Assembly: GCF_001423495.1 (NCBI RefSeq)
Contig: NZ_LMOG01000021.1
Coordinates: 130,031-194,030, forward strand
DNA: 64,000 nucleotides
Direction: 5' to 3'
DNA from: Xanthomonas sp. Leaf131
Lineage (GTDB): Bacteria > Pseudomonadota > Gammaproteobacteria > Xanthomonadales > Xanthomonadaceae
Below the pieces are notes generated by a model. It was not told where the DNA came from and made no database searches. It saw only the letters and a program-made list of their open reading frames with translations. Shown one piece after another: positions 10,009-18,626 of this stretch (its first letter is position 1; each line of letters begins with the position of its first letter). Both the position numbers and the translations under genes were made by a program.

Positions 10009-11637
10009 ATGGGGAGACGGACAGGCTTGGAAGGATTCATCCGCGCAGCTGGACGAGCTGCGGCAAGCGCTGAGAGGGAACGCAAGCGGCAGGAGCGCAT
10101 GCGTCAAACGCATTTTAGGCAATTGGAGCGCCATGCTCGCATGGCTGCGGCACAGCAAGTCCGCGATCAACGTGCGTTCGACCGTGAACAAAAAGAATCG
10201 GCTAAGCGAGCCAAAGCGGAATACCTCGATGACCGCCAGGGAGAGGTGGATGACCTCAACGCAGAGCTTGCCGACCGCATGGAGGACTTGCGTGGAATCC
10301 TTGCCCATACGCTGTCTCATAACGACACCATCGACTTTGCAAGCCTTCGGCATGTCGAGCCTTTTGAACGGTTCGAGACACCAAAGGATCTGCAACCTGC
10401 TCGCCCTCCCGAGATGCAGCCAGTTCCGCTCCCCAAGGGCATCTATCGGTTCATCCCGGGTGCCTCTGGTCGCCATGCCGCAGCTGTAGCGAAAGCAACA
10501 GCGGCGCATAGGCTCGTGCTGAACGATTTTGAAGAAAAAGAAAGAGCCAAAAGCAATCGTGTTGCCGGACTGAAGGCCAAATACGAAAAGGAACGAGCAG
10601 TCTACGAAGCCGATGTCAAACGTCGCGACACCGAGATAGATGCTCTCCAATCGGCCTACATGGCGCACGATGCCGATGCGATCGTGGCCTACAACGAGAT
10701 GGTTTTGACACGCTCAGAATATCCGTCCGAGGGCTTCCCCCAGGTCTTCAAACTTGCTTATGGCCAGGACTCGTCCGAGCTTGTCATCGAATACGATTTA
10801 CCAGAAATATCAACGATTCCTGCAGATGCTGAATACCGCTACGTCAAGACGAAGGATCTCATTGAATCCAAGGCCCGTAAGCCGGCGGAGATCAAAGCAC
10901 TCTATCAGGACATCATTGCTTCAATTGCGCTTCGAACCCTGCACGAAGTTTTCGAGGCAGATCAAGCGAACGCTTTATCGCTGGTCACCTTCAACGGCAT
11001 GATCGACACGCACGACCCCGCCAGCGGCCGCGAGTTGCGAGTCCCGGTGGTTTCAGTTCGCACAACAAAGATAGCGTTTCTGGAACTCCGCTTGGAACGT
11101 GTAGAGAAGATCCCGTGCCTTCGGAACTTAGGCGCCCAGGTCTCCAATCGTCCAGACGAGCTCCAAGCAATCAAACCCATCATCGACTTCGACATGGTGG
11201 ACAAGCGCTTCATCGAGCAGGGGGATGTGCTCTCCTCGCTCGAATCGCGACCAAATCTGCTGGACCTGACTCCAGGAGAGTTTGAGGTGCTGGTGGCGAA
11301 TCTGTTTTCGAAGATGGGCCTCGACACTAAGCTCACCCGCAGCTCTCGCGATGGAGGCGTGGATGCAGTGGCCTTCGATACCCGTCCGGTGCTCGGTGGG
11401 AAGGTGGTTATCCAAGCAAAACGGTATCGCGACACAGTGGGTATTAGTGCTGTTCGAGATCTCTATGGAACCATGCAAAACGAGGGAGCGAGCAAAGGCA
11501 TCTTGGTGTGCACCAGTGGCTATGGGCCAGACGCCTTCAACTTCGTCAAAAACAAGCCTCTGGAACTCATAGACGGCGGTGGATTGCTCTATTTGCTACG
11601 TGAGCATACCGGTATGGATGCTCGGATTGCTTCCTAG
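10009..11637 (+). CDS. Mrr-like restriction endonuclease with long coiled-coil N-terminus
   Basis: A 542-residue protein with a good ribosome-binding site (GGGGGA) before the ATG. The C-terminal 130 residues form an Mrr-type PD-(D/E)XK nuclease: FEVLVANLFSKMG (about 421), then SRDGGVDAVA with the catalytic Asp (about 447-455) and VIQAKRY with the Q-x-K pair (about 468-474). The first 220 residues are highly charged (ERERKRQERMRQ and similar) and probably form a coiled coil. The middle 200 residues are unrecognised. Mrr nucleases usually cut modified or foreign DNA. Its place between a helicase and an NYN protein suggests the cutting part of a multi-gene system. Confidence 0.86.
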   Translation: MGRRTGLEGFIRAAGRAAASAERERKRQERMRQTHFRQLERHARMAAAQQVRDQRAFDREQKESAKRAKAEYLDDRQGEVDDLNAELADRMEDLRGILAHTLSHNDTIDFASLRHVEPFERFETPKDLQPARPPEMQPVPLPKGIYRFIPGASGRHAAAVAKATAAHRLVLNDFEEKERAKSNRVAGLKAKYEKERAVYEADVKRRDTEIDALQSAYMAHDADAIVAYNEMVLTRSEYPSEGFPQVFKLAYGQDSSELVIEYDLPEISTIPADAEYRYVKTKDLIESKARKPAEIKALYQDIIASIALRTLHEVFEADQANALSLVTFNGMIDTHDPASGRELRVPVVSVRTTKIAFLELRLERVEKIPCLRNLGAQVSNRPDELQAIKPIIDFDMVDKRFIEQGDVLSSLESRPNLLDLTPGEFEVLVANLFSKMGLDTKLTRSSRDGGVDAVAFDTRPVLGGKVVIQAKRYRDTVGISAVRDLYGTMQNEGASKGILVCTSGYGPDAFNFVKNKPLELIDGGGLLYLLREHTGMDARIAS

Positions 11638-11649
11638 GGACGCGCAAAC

Positions 11650-12447
11650 ATGAGCAACTCAAACCTCCCGCACGAATCTCGCGTGGCTGTATTGGTCGAC
11701 TGCGACAACGTGCCGACCGACATCGTTGAGCACGCGTTACTCATGGTGGCGCAGTTCGGTCGGGTCGTGCTTCGCCGTGGGTATGGCAACCACAACACGC
11801 TCGCCAACAAGTGGCAGGAAGTTCTGGTCCGCCAGGCGTTCACTCCATGCCTTCAATACCAATACGCCTCCGGCAAGAACACCGCAGACATCGCTCTGGC
11901 ACTAGACGCTTTGGAGGCACTGTTCGACAGCCGAGCCGACACGTTCTGCTTGGTCACCAGCGACTCCGACTTTTCCTACCTCTGCCGCAAGCTCCGGGAG
12001 CGTGGGGCAACGGTCTTCATCGTGGGCGAGCCCAAGACCCCGGATGCTTTGCGCAACGCCTGCGACCAGTTCTTCGAATGGGACCGGAAGGCCAAGGAAG
12101 CGGCAGCACCCGAAGTACAGGGCAATGAACTTCCTGTCCTGAAATCGGAGGCGGCGAAAGAAGAAGCGCCCCGCGCTGAAGCCAAGCCGCTACCCAAGCG
12201 CCGCCCTCGGTTCTTGGTTGAAGCCGTCACCCTGCTGACGGGAGACACCTCTGAAGGCAAGGTTGGATTGGGAGCACTGGGCCAATACCTCAAACGCACT
12301 GACCCGTCTTTCTCACCCAACCTCTACGGCCACTCCGGTCTGCTCAACATGGTGAAAACCTACGACCTGCTGACCACGCAACGGGAGGAGACCGGCGGCT
12401 GGTCGGTCAGCATCGCGCACAAGCCGGAGCCCGCCGATACGGCGTGA
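11650..12447 (+). CDS. NYN-domain nuclease with C-terminal LOTUS/OST-HTH domain
   Basis: A 265-residue protein starting 12 bp after the Mrr stop. The NYN fold (LabA/DUF88 type, PIN-like RNase) shows VDCDNVP (about 15-21), the KNTADIAL region (about 77-84) and VTSDSDFSYL (about 102-111), which supply acidic metal ligands. A charged Ala/Glu/Lys linker leads to a LOTUS/OST-HTH-like module (about 180-258; LGQYLKR, FSPNLYGHSGLLNMV), a fold known to bind RNA. NYN-LOTUS fusions are known in bacteria, usually without assigned function. The very short spacing implies co-translation with the nuclease. An RNA-cleaving or RNA-sensing arm of the cluster is inference. Confidence 0.86.
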   Translation: MSNSNLPHESRVAVLVDCDNVPTDIVEHALLMVAQFGRVVLRRGYGNHNTLANKWQEVLVRQAFTPCLQYQYASGKNTADIALALDALEALFDSRADTFCLVTSDSDFSYLCRKLRERGATVFIVGEPKTPDALRNACDQFFEWDRKAKEAAAPEVQGNELPVLKSEAAKEEAPRAEAKPLPKRRPRFLVEAVTLLTGDTSEGKVGLGALGQYLKRTDPSFSPNLYGHSGLLNMVKTYDLLTTQREETGGWSVSIAHKPEPADTA

Positions 12448-12655
12448 TTGCTCCCGTTGCCTCAGCGGACCATGTGCTTCTACAAACGATAAATCGGCGA
12501 CGCCGACCCAGTTGAAATCTTTCCTATTCGTCAATTGGCATAACTGCCATCGAATTTCTTCGCGTATTCAAATTTGTGAAATGCAGCCACAAGCGAGCTC
12601 TTGCGTAAGCACCGTTTCTTGGTTGGATGAGGGCTTACCCAACACAGGAGCACCC

Positions 12656-13024
12656 ATGCACCACCAAACGCAAATCCAAGTCGCCAGCCGCCTGCTCGGC
12701 CACCTCCTCCAGCAACACACCACACGCTTACCCCCTAACCAAGTGGAGGACATCCAATACTCACTCGATTTGGCTGCAGAGTTGCTACGGCTCGGCGCGC
12801 CAGGGCCGGCAAGTCAAACCCAGGCGTCAGCCATGGCACCTTCTCAACCCATCCTCGTCAAACGAGCGGCCGTGGATCGCAGCGTCGTGCCGAGCATGCC
12901 GACCTCCATTGAGGAGTGGCGAGAGGCGCGCAAGAAGAAGGACAAGGACAATGTCCCCCGCCCCAAGGAGCCCATTGGGATTGAACGCGCAGACTTGCGC
13001 CCTCGCCCTCGCGCCTGCCGCTAG
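12656..13024 (+). CDS. Small hypothetical protein
   Basis: A 122-residue protein. ATG 12656 was chosen over in-frame upstream starts because CAGGAG sits 6 bp before it. A helical N-terminal half (QVASRLLGHLLQQ, DIQYSLDLAAELLRL) is followed by a Pro/Ala linker and a basic tail with EEWREARKKKDKD. No known domain is recognised. It is followed at once by a strong terminator shared with the convergent relaxase gene, so it probably closes the left operon of the island or stands alone. Confidence 0.65.
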   Translation: MHHQTQIQVASRLLGHLLQQHTTRLPPNQVEDIQYSLDLAAELLRLGAPGPASQTQASAMAPSQPILVKRAAVDRSVVPSMPTSIEEWREARKKKDKDNVPRPKEPIGIERADLRPRPRACR

Positions 13025-13036
13025 GGCCCAAGGAAG

Positions 13037-13060
13037 AAAGCCCCGCATCTGCGGGGCTTT
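13037..13060. terminator. Bidirectional intrinsic terminator
   Basis: A perfect 10-bp stem (AAAGCCCCGC / GCGGGGCTTT) with an ATCT loop lies between the convergent ends of the small gene (13024) and the relaxase (13070). A- and T-tracts on both sides would let it work in either direction. Confidence 0.85.
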
Positions 13061-13069
13061 CGATATCCA

Positions 13070-14662
13070 TCAGGGCCGCGGCCGTCGGCGTGTTGGTTGC
13101 GGCGCTGGCGCTGGCACTGGCGAAGGCTTGGGCATGGCTGGAGTAGCGTCGATAGATGCTACAGAGCCATGGACGATTTCAGGCTCTGGACTTGCGAGCA
13201 TCGCTTCGCTCCACTGTTCCACTTGAGCCGCGCGGATCTCAATCTCGTTCTCGTCGTCGTTCCACCGCTGCTCGGAGACCGCTGACCGGGCTGTCGCCAG
13301 TTCGGCTGTGCGTTTTTCCAGCAGGGCCAACCGCCGTCCTCGTCGCTTTTCCCATTCTTGAGAGGACCACTCGCCATCGGGACGGGGATGGTCGCCGTTG
13401 AACTGCTCCCATGCCTGCTCAGCTAGGTGGAAGAGCTTCTTCGCACGCCCCAAGGCGCTGGTTCGTTGGGCGAACTTCACCATGCTGCGCTTGAGGCGGC
13501 CCAGTCGTTCGACCAGCCCATCAAGTCCTCGGCGAAGGTCGGCGTTGTCGACAAACGTCGCCGTTTGCGCCGTCCAGTTCCGCAACAGTCGCTGGGTTGC
13601 CACCAACACCAGGTCGGACCGAGTCGAGAGGATCTCTGCAAGGTCACGAGCCGCTTCGATGACCAACTCACCGATGGAGCGCATTGGTCGAGGTTCCATC
13701 TCTTCTGCAGACCAACCAAGCGCTTCGGACAGGCGCATGCCACGAAGCCCATGGATCTCCAACCCCGGCACAGAGGACGGAAGGTCTTTTGTGGAGCCAA
13801 CCCTGCGTCGACGATCACGCTGTGCCTGGTCGTGGCTATGACCAGCGGAGCCCAGAGTTGCCCTGCCCTCCTGCTCGGCTTGAGCGAGCAACTGTTCAAA
13901 GGCTTCCTCGTTCTCTTGAACGATGCGCTCGTTTTCAGCCGCACGGTCGGTCATCACGCCTTTGCGGGCCAGTGCTGTGGCCGTCTTGCCCACGTGCTTT
14001 GTGGGCTGCCGGGACAGCACCATGGCTTCGGCCCAGTCCCCGCGAGCCAGAGCCTCCTCTGCTTGGACCTCCAGGCGGCGGTGGTCCACCCGAGCATCGA
14101 TGCCGGCAGCGGCCAAGTGCTCGTTGATCGTGGAAGCCATGGTGTGGCGAACCCATTCGATCTCGATCTTCCCAGACGCGCCGCCATCCAACTCCCGCGT
14201 CTTCTCGGCAAAGCCGTCGCTGGTCAACCGCCGCGTGGTGGCGAGGAGGTGGACGTGATGGTTCAGGCCGTCACGGGAGCCCGGCGAGTGGATGCTGGCT
14301 TGCACAGCAAACCCGTAGCGGGCGACCAGCGCTTGGCCAATGGCCGTGGCGAGCACGGACCGCTGCTCGTCGTTGAGCTCGTGGGGCAAGGCGACCTCGA
14401 ACTCGCGGGCCACCACCGAGTTCTTGCGGTTCTCCGCCGCCTCGGCTTTCGGCCAGAGCTCCCCAGGGATCAACGCCCAGTCGGGCGCGTCCTGGGGGAC
14501 CAGGCAGATGGTCTCCACGACACCGCCGCGACGGCGGTAATCGTGACGCTGACCGGTGAGGTGATCGATGAGAAGTAGACCAGCCCGGTAGGCAGCGGCT
14601 GCGACAGCGGAATCGCCTCGGGAACGACTAAAAACTTTGACGCGAGAGTGGTAGATGGCCAT
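13070..14662 (-). CDS. MobA/MobL-family (MOBQ) relaxase
   Basis: A 530-residue protein beginning MAIYHSRVKVFSRSRG, with AAAAYRAG soon after, typical of the MobA/MobL family. The metal-binding histidine motif LNHHVHLLATT lies at about residues 128-138. The N-terminal 200 residues nick oriT and stay bound to the transferred strand; the C-terminal half is Arg/Glu-rich and ends in a Pro-rich tail without recognised primase or helicase motifs. A TraD-like accessory gene is divergent from it, and the gap between them is where oriT would lie. No mating-pore genes are in the window, so transfer would depend on another element. Confidence 0.88.
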   Translation of the reverse strand: MAIYHSRVKVFSRSRGDSAVAAAAYRAGLLLIDHLTGQRHDYRRRGGVVETICLVPQDAPDWALIPGELWPKAEAAENRKNSVVAREFEVALPHELNDEQRSVLATAIGQALVARYGFAVQASIHSPGSRDGLNHHVHLLATTRRLTSDGFAEKTRELDGGASGKIEIEWVRHTMASTINEHLAAAGIDARVDHRRLEVQAEEALARGDWAEAMVLSRQPTKHVGKTATALARKGVMTDRAAENERIVQENEEAFEQLLAQAEQEGRATLGSAGHSHDQAQRDRRRRVGSTKDLPSSVPGLEIHGLRGMRLSEALGWSAEEMEPRPMRSIGELVIEAARDLAEILSTRSDLVLVATQRLLRNWTAQTATFVDNADLRRGLDGLVERLGRLKRSMVKFAQRTSALGRAKKLFHLAEQAWEQFNGDHPRPDGEWSSQEWEKRRGRRLALLEKRTAELATARSAVSEQRWNDDENEIEIRAAQVEQWSEAMLASPEPEIVHGSVASIDATPAMPKPSPVPAPAPQPTRRRPRP

Positions 14663-14699
14663 GCAGAGCTCCAGATAAGGTTGCTCTCTTTATGCCGTG

Positions 14700-14760
14700 G
14701 CTTTTGATTTGCGCAAGCGCGGAGCGCTTGGGGGTCCGGGGGCGTAGCACCTGGCGCGCG
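14700..14760. other. Candidate origin of transfer (oriT)
   Basis: This stretch lies between the divergent relaxase and TraD-like genes. It has a 7-bp inverted repeat CAAGCGC-GGA-GCGCTTG at 14714-14730, followed by a G-rich segment (GGGGTCCGGGGGCGTAG). A hairpin beside a nick region, next to a MOBQ relaxase gene, is the usual oriT layout. The nick base cannot be placed by eye. Confidence 0.5.
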
Positions 14761-14921
14761 CTATGTCGAAGACATTGCATCAGTGCGCTCTTGCTTCTTT
14801 CTTTTACGCACTGTTTTTCAGCATCGAACAACTTTTGAGTGCTGGAAATTTTCGAACCCGCATAAACTTGACTAGGTGCTTTTCCGTGATTGACTCAAAG
14901 ACGGGATCATTGGAGAAACGC

Positions 14922-15227
14922 ATGACTGCCACAAGCCACTACCACGACCGCATTGCCCGAGCCACAAAGCAGTTAGCCCAACTGCAAGCGAAGGAGCTTT
15001 TAGCCAACCAGCGCATTGAGTTGAAGGCCAGGCAAACCGCGAGGCGAGAAAAAGCGAAGCGGCGGCAGAATGTGGCCGACTTGGTCTTCTCAGTTGACGC
15101 CCATGTGCTGGACGACGACGAGTTAGCAGGAGCGTTGCTTCAACACTTGGACGCCCGCAAAGAACTCAGCGTCAGGCAAGCCGCTCGTTTGCGAGGCGCC
15201 GCGCGAGCCGCATTACCAAGCACTTAA
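14922..15227 (+). CDS. TraD/MobC-like mobilization accessory protein
   Basis: A 101-residue protein; ATG 14922 is preceded by TGGAGAAA. A Lys/Arg/Gln-rich helix (about 8-45, with RREKAKRR) leads to DDDELAGALLQHLDAR, resembling the short TraD family (PF06412) that accompanies MobA/TraA relaxases and helps relaxosome assembly. It is divergent from the relaxase, which strengthens the reading. A longer frame upstream (from 14763) lacks a ribosome-binding site and overlaps the oriT region. Confidence 0.68.
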   Translation: MTATSHYHDRIARATKQLAQLQAKELLANQRIELKARQTARREKAKRRQNVADLVFSVDAHVLDDDELAGALLQHLDARKELSVRQAARLRGAARAALPST

Positions 15228-15322
15228 AGGGCTCACGATCTGGCAATTCAAGAAGCGGGAGACGACGTTTGGAAAAAGGAGGACGGCACAGCGCCGCCCT
15301 CTTCCCGCAAACGCTGTGCTCC

Positions 15323-16315
15323 TCAATCGGCTATCAGTGTTTTGCTCACCTTGTTCGTTGCCAAGTCGACGGCCGAAAGGCTCAGATCCTCGTTAAGGAC
15401 ATACGCCTTCTTGAGGTCCTTGCTGAAGACAATGGCCTGCCTTGGGGCTTTGAAGCCCGAAATCGTTCCAGTCACTTTCAGCGTCTGCGTGTCGATGACC
15501 GACAAGGTATTGTCCGCCATGTTCCCCGAATACACGTGCTTGCCATCGGGCGTGAGCGCTGCGCCGTAAGGGTCCTTCCCCACGGCAATAGTGGTGGTGA
15601 TCGAACGCTTGGCCGTGTCGACCACAGCCACGGTGTTGCTGCCGCTGTTGGCGGCATACAGCGTTTTGCCGTCCGACGAGATGGAAATCGCCCGCAGTTT
15701 GTTGAAGCCGGTGATTTCGCCTTGAATCGTATTGGTCTTTGTGTCCAGCAAGCTGATCTTGTCGCCCTTGAAATTGGTGACGTAAGCCGTCGCACCATCT
15801 GGGCTGATACGGATGCCCTGGCGAGGCTGCGAGAAGCCAGTCACTACCGCCACCGGGCGATCGCTGTTCAAGTCGAACACCGAGACCGTGCTGGCCGCTT
15901 CGTTGTTGACATACAAAAAGCGTCCGTCCTTGCTGAGCGTAGTGCCGAAGGCCCCGGCACCCAACGGAAGGTCGGCAACCGTTTTGAGCGTCTGACTATC
16001 GATTTTGCGCACCACGCCCAAGCTGCTATCGGAGACGTAAAAGAACGCGCCGTTCGGTGAGAACACGATATTTCGGGGCGTGACGTAACCCGATAAAACC
16101 CGCTTGGACTTGCCCGCCTTGAGGTCATAGACCACGATTTCCGGGCGCCGACTGTCGGACACCACGGCCGTCGCCTCATCCGGGCTGACAGCAAGCGAGT
16201 TGTTGCGGATATCGCCGTCAAAGGTCCACCGTTCCTCGGCCGCTTGAGTGCCCAGCGATACAGCCATCGCGCCGCCGAAAACCAAGCCGGCAATCGTTTT
16301 TTGTAACAGGTTCAT
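15323..16315 (-). CDS. Periplasmic YVTN beta-propeller protein
   Basis: A 330-residue protein with an N-terminal signal peptide (MNLLQKTIAGLVFGGAMAVS, cleavage near QAA). About seven blades follow with recurring SPDG..AYV, DTKTNTI and VAVVDTAKRS patterns, the hallmark of YVTN/surface-layer propellers. Such proteins act as binding scaffolds, sometimes with redox partners or metals; no catalytic residues are evident. It is next to a LysR regulator and a TDT-type anion transporter, and may belong to the same response, for example to sulfite or another small anion. That link is inferred from gene order only. Confidence 0.83.
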   Translation of the reverse strand: MNLLQKTIAGLVFGGAMAVSLGTQAAEERWTFDGDIRNNSLAVSPDEATAVVSDSRRPEIVVYDLKAGKSKRVLSGYVTPRNIVFSPNGAFFYVSDSSLGVVRKIDSQTLKTVADLPLGAGAFGTTLSKDGRFLYVNNEAASTVSVFDLNSDRPVAVVTGFSQPRQGIRISPDGATAYVTNFKGDKISLLDTKTNTIQGEITGFNKLRAISISSDGKTLYAANSGSNTVAVVDTAKRSITTTIAVGKDPYGAALTPDGKHVYSGNMADNTLSVIDTQTLKVTGTISGFKAPRQAIVFSKDLKKAYVLNEDLSLSAVDLATNKVSKTLIAD

Positions 16316-16436
16316 CGCATCCTCCGGTTCTGCGCGACTGCGCGGGTGATCGTTCTCATCGCAGCAATCTGCTGGACCTCACTACTCTGGCCCATGGCAA
16401 CGAAGAAGGAAAACAAATTATCCCTGTTTCACCGAC

Positions 16437-17354
16437 CTATTTTTTAGGTATCTTCTTTTTGGGGTCTCGCCCCATTTCCAGGCACTGTTCCCAAGCCCCG
16501 GCCAACCCCTGAGAGATGAACTTGTCGCGGTGCTTGACCAAGTAGAACTGACGGGCCAACGGGGGAAGCACGCGCTCAAGGGCCACCAGTCGCCCGGAAG
16601 ACAGCAAGTCGCTCACCACCCAACGGGAGAGGCAACTGACGCCGATTCCCTGGACTAGCGTGTTTTTGATGGCCTCGGAACTGCCGATCTGCTGCGTGTT
16701 GGCTAGGTCGCTTAGATGGCGCAACAGAAGCGCCTCGACTTCTTCCCGGGTGCCAGACCCTTGCTCTCGGAGCAGCCAGTCGGCCCGGCGCAGGTCCGCC
16801 TTGGTGACTTTCGAGGCCTTGGCCAGCGGATGTTGGCCCCCCACGACGATCAGCAGTTCGTCCGTCAACCAGGGCTCGGCATGAAGTTCCGGAAGATGAG
16901 AAGGGCCTTCCAGGAGCCCCATGTCGAGTTGGAAGTCAGCGACCTTTCGCGCAATCGCGGCGTTGTTGGCCACGTCGGCGTCCACGTGAATGTGGGGGGA
17001 CGACTTGCGCAAGTCGGCAAGCAAACGGGGCAAGACGTAGTTGCCGATGGTCGTGCTGCAGCCGATCCGCAGGCGAACCGGACGATCGGAAGCGCCGGGG
17101 CGGTAGCTGGTTTCAATCTGGCGTGCGCCGTCGAGCAGTTGCCGTGCCTGCGGCAGCAGGCGTTCGCCTTCGGCGTTGAGCAGCAACCGCTTGCCGACTC
17201 GGTCGAACAACCGCGTTTCCAGCACGCTCTCCAACTCGTTGAGCGCAGCGCTCGTGGCCGATTGCGAAAGCGCCACCGCGGCGCCGCCGCCAGTGGTGCT
17301 GCCATGCTCGGCCACGGCGCAAAAGATTTGGAGCTGACGGAGGCTGACCTTCAT
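16437..17354 (-). CDS. LysR-family transcriptional regulator
   Basis: A 305-residue LysR protein. The winged HTH is at residues 1-60 (LRQLQIFCAVAEHGSTTGGGA, then SQSATSAALNELE), and the substrate-binding domain starts near 90 (RLRIGCSTTIGNYVLPRL), resembling the CysB/CbbR-like subgroup. The tail is basic (DPKKKIPKK). It is divergent from the TDT transporter with a 107-bp gap holding symmetric GGTAA/TTACC elements, so it most likely controls that transporter. The effector molecule is unknown. Confidence 0.88.
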   Translation of the reverse strand: MKVSLRQLQIFCAVAEHGSTTGGGAAVALSQSATSAALNELESVLETRLFDRVGKRLLLNAEGERLLPQARQLLDGARQIETSYRPGASDRPVRLRIGCSTTIGNYVLPRLLADLRKSSPHIHVDADVANNAAIARKVADFQLDMGLLEGPSHLPELHAEPWLTDELLIVVGGQHPLAKASKVTKADLRRADWLLREQGSGTREEVEALLLRHLSDLANTQQIGSSEAIKNTLVQGIGVSCLSRWVVSDLLSSGRLVALERVLPPLARQFYLVKHRDKFISQGLAGAWEQCLEMGRDPKKKIPKK

Positions 17355-17370
17355 TTCAATCCACCAAACA

Positions 17371-17392
17371 GGTAACTCTTACCAAGATTACC
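17371..17392. promoter_or_regulatory. Candidate LysR operator between lysR and TDT transporter
   Basis: GGTAA-CTC-TTACC (17371-17383) is a perfect dyad, and a second TTACC at 17388-17392 pairs with the same left arm. The site begins 17 bp upstream of the LysR start codon, in the shared intergenic region, where LysR proteins normally bind. Confidence 0.55.
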
Positions 17393-17461
17393 CGTTTTAC
17401 AGATATTAGAAGCCGCCCTAGACTCTGCTCGTTCCCAACGCCCCGCTGCGAGGCTGCTGCA

Positions 17462-18625
17462 ATGAGCGAAAGCAAACTGATGGCCATCATGGGCGGGCAC
17501 CGGCCCCTGGCCGCTCTTTCCAACCCTCGCGAGGCCATTCGGCAGTTCACGCCGAACTGGTTTGCCGCGACCATGGGCACCGGCATCCTGGCGCTGGCCT
17601 TGGGCCAACTTCCCTTCCCGTCCCCGTGGGCCAAGGCCCTTGGCGAAGCATTGTGGTGCTTCAACATCGGGCTCTTCATTTTGTTCAGCACGCTCTACGC
17701 CAGCCGTTGGCTGCTGTTTTTCAACGAGGCCAAGCAGATCTTTGGCCATTCCACCGTTTCCATGTTCTTTGGGACCATTCCCATGGGGCTGGCCACCATC
17801 ATCAATGGCTTGCTTCTTTACGGCCTGCCTAGGTGGGGAGCGGATGTGCTTCCGTTGGCGGAGACGCTCTGGTGGGTCGATGTGGCCATGTCGTTGGCCT
17901 GCGGGGTGCTGATCCCCTTCATGATGTTCACGCGCCAACAGCACAGCATCGACCAGATGACCGCCGTTTGGCTGTTGCCGGTGGTGGCGGCCGAGGTCGC
18001 GGCCGCAAGTGGTGGGCTGCTGGCTCCCCACCTCACGGACGCCGCAAGCCAATACCATGTGCTGATCACCAGCTACGTGCTGTGGGCATATTCGGTGCCG
18101 GTGGCCTTGAGCATCTTGGTCATCTTGCTGCTGCGCATGGCGTTGCATAAGTTGCCGCACGAAAGCATGGCGGCGTCCAGTTGGTTGTCGCTGGGCCCCA
18201 TCGGAACCGGCGCGCTGGGGATGCTGGTGCTGGGCACGGATGCCCCTGCCATCCTGGCTGCCCAAGGCCTCGAGTCGGCAGGAAGCATGGCGGCGGGATT
18301 TGGCCTCATCAGCGGGTTGTTGTTTTGGGGATTGGGATTGTGGTGGATGGTGCTGGCCATGCTCATCACCGTGCGCTACCTCCGAAACGGCATCCCGTTC
18401 AACCTCGGCTGGTGGGGGTTCACCTTCCCGCTGGGCGTGTATGCGGTGACGACATTGCGCCTCGGGGCCACGCTTCACCTGAGCTTCTTCGAAGTTCTGG
18501 GCACGGCGCTGGTCGTGTTGTTGGCCGTCATGTGGGCCATCGTCTTTGCCAAGACACTGGCCGGCGCTTACCGGGGAAACCTGTTCGTTTCTCCCTGCAT
18601 CGCTTCGCTCAATAAGGGGAGTTGA
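17462..18625 (+). CDS. TDT/SLAC1-type anion transporter (TehA/Ssu1-like)
   Basis: A 387-residue membrane protein with about ten hydrophobic segments. NWFAATMGTGILALAL near residue 37 is the classic first segment of the tellurite-resistance/dicarboxylate transporter (TDT) family, followed by STVSMFFGTIPMGLATI. Family members export sulfite, tellurite-related anions or C4-dicarboxylates, or act as SLAC1 channels; the substrate cannot be told from sequence. It is divergent from the LysR gene. Its stop is 1 bp from that of the convergent uracil-DNA glycosylase gene. Confidence 0.87.
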   Translation: MSESKLMAIMGGHRPLAALSNPREAIRQFTPNWFAATMGTGILALALGQLPFPSPWAKALGEALWCFNIGLFILFSTLYASRWLLFFNEAKQIFGHSTVSMFFGTIPMGLATIINGLLLYGLPRWGADVLPLAETLWWVDVAMSLACGVLIPFMMFTRQQHSIDQMTAVWLLPVVAAEVAAASGGLLAPHLTDAASQYHVLITSYVLWAYSVPVALSILVILLLRMALHKLPHESMAASSWLSLGPIGTGALGMLVLGTDAPAILAAQGLESAGSMAAGFGLISGLLFWGLGLWWMVLAMLITVRYLRNGIPFNLGWWGFTFPLGVYAVTTLRLGATLHLSFFEVLGTALVVLLAVMWAIVFAKTLAGAYRGNLFVSPCIASLNKGS

Positions 18626-18626
18626 T

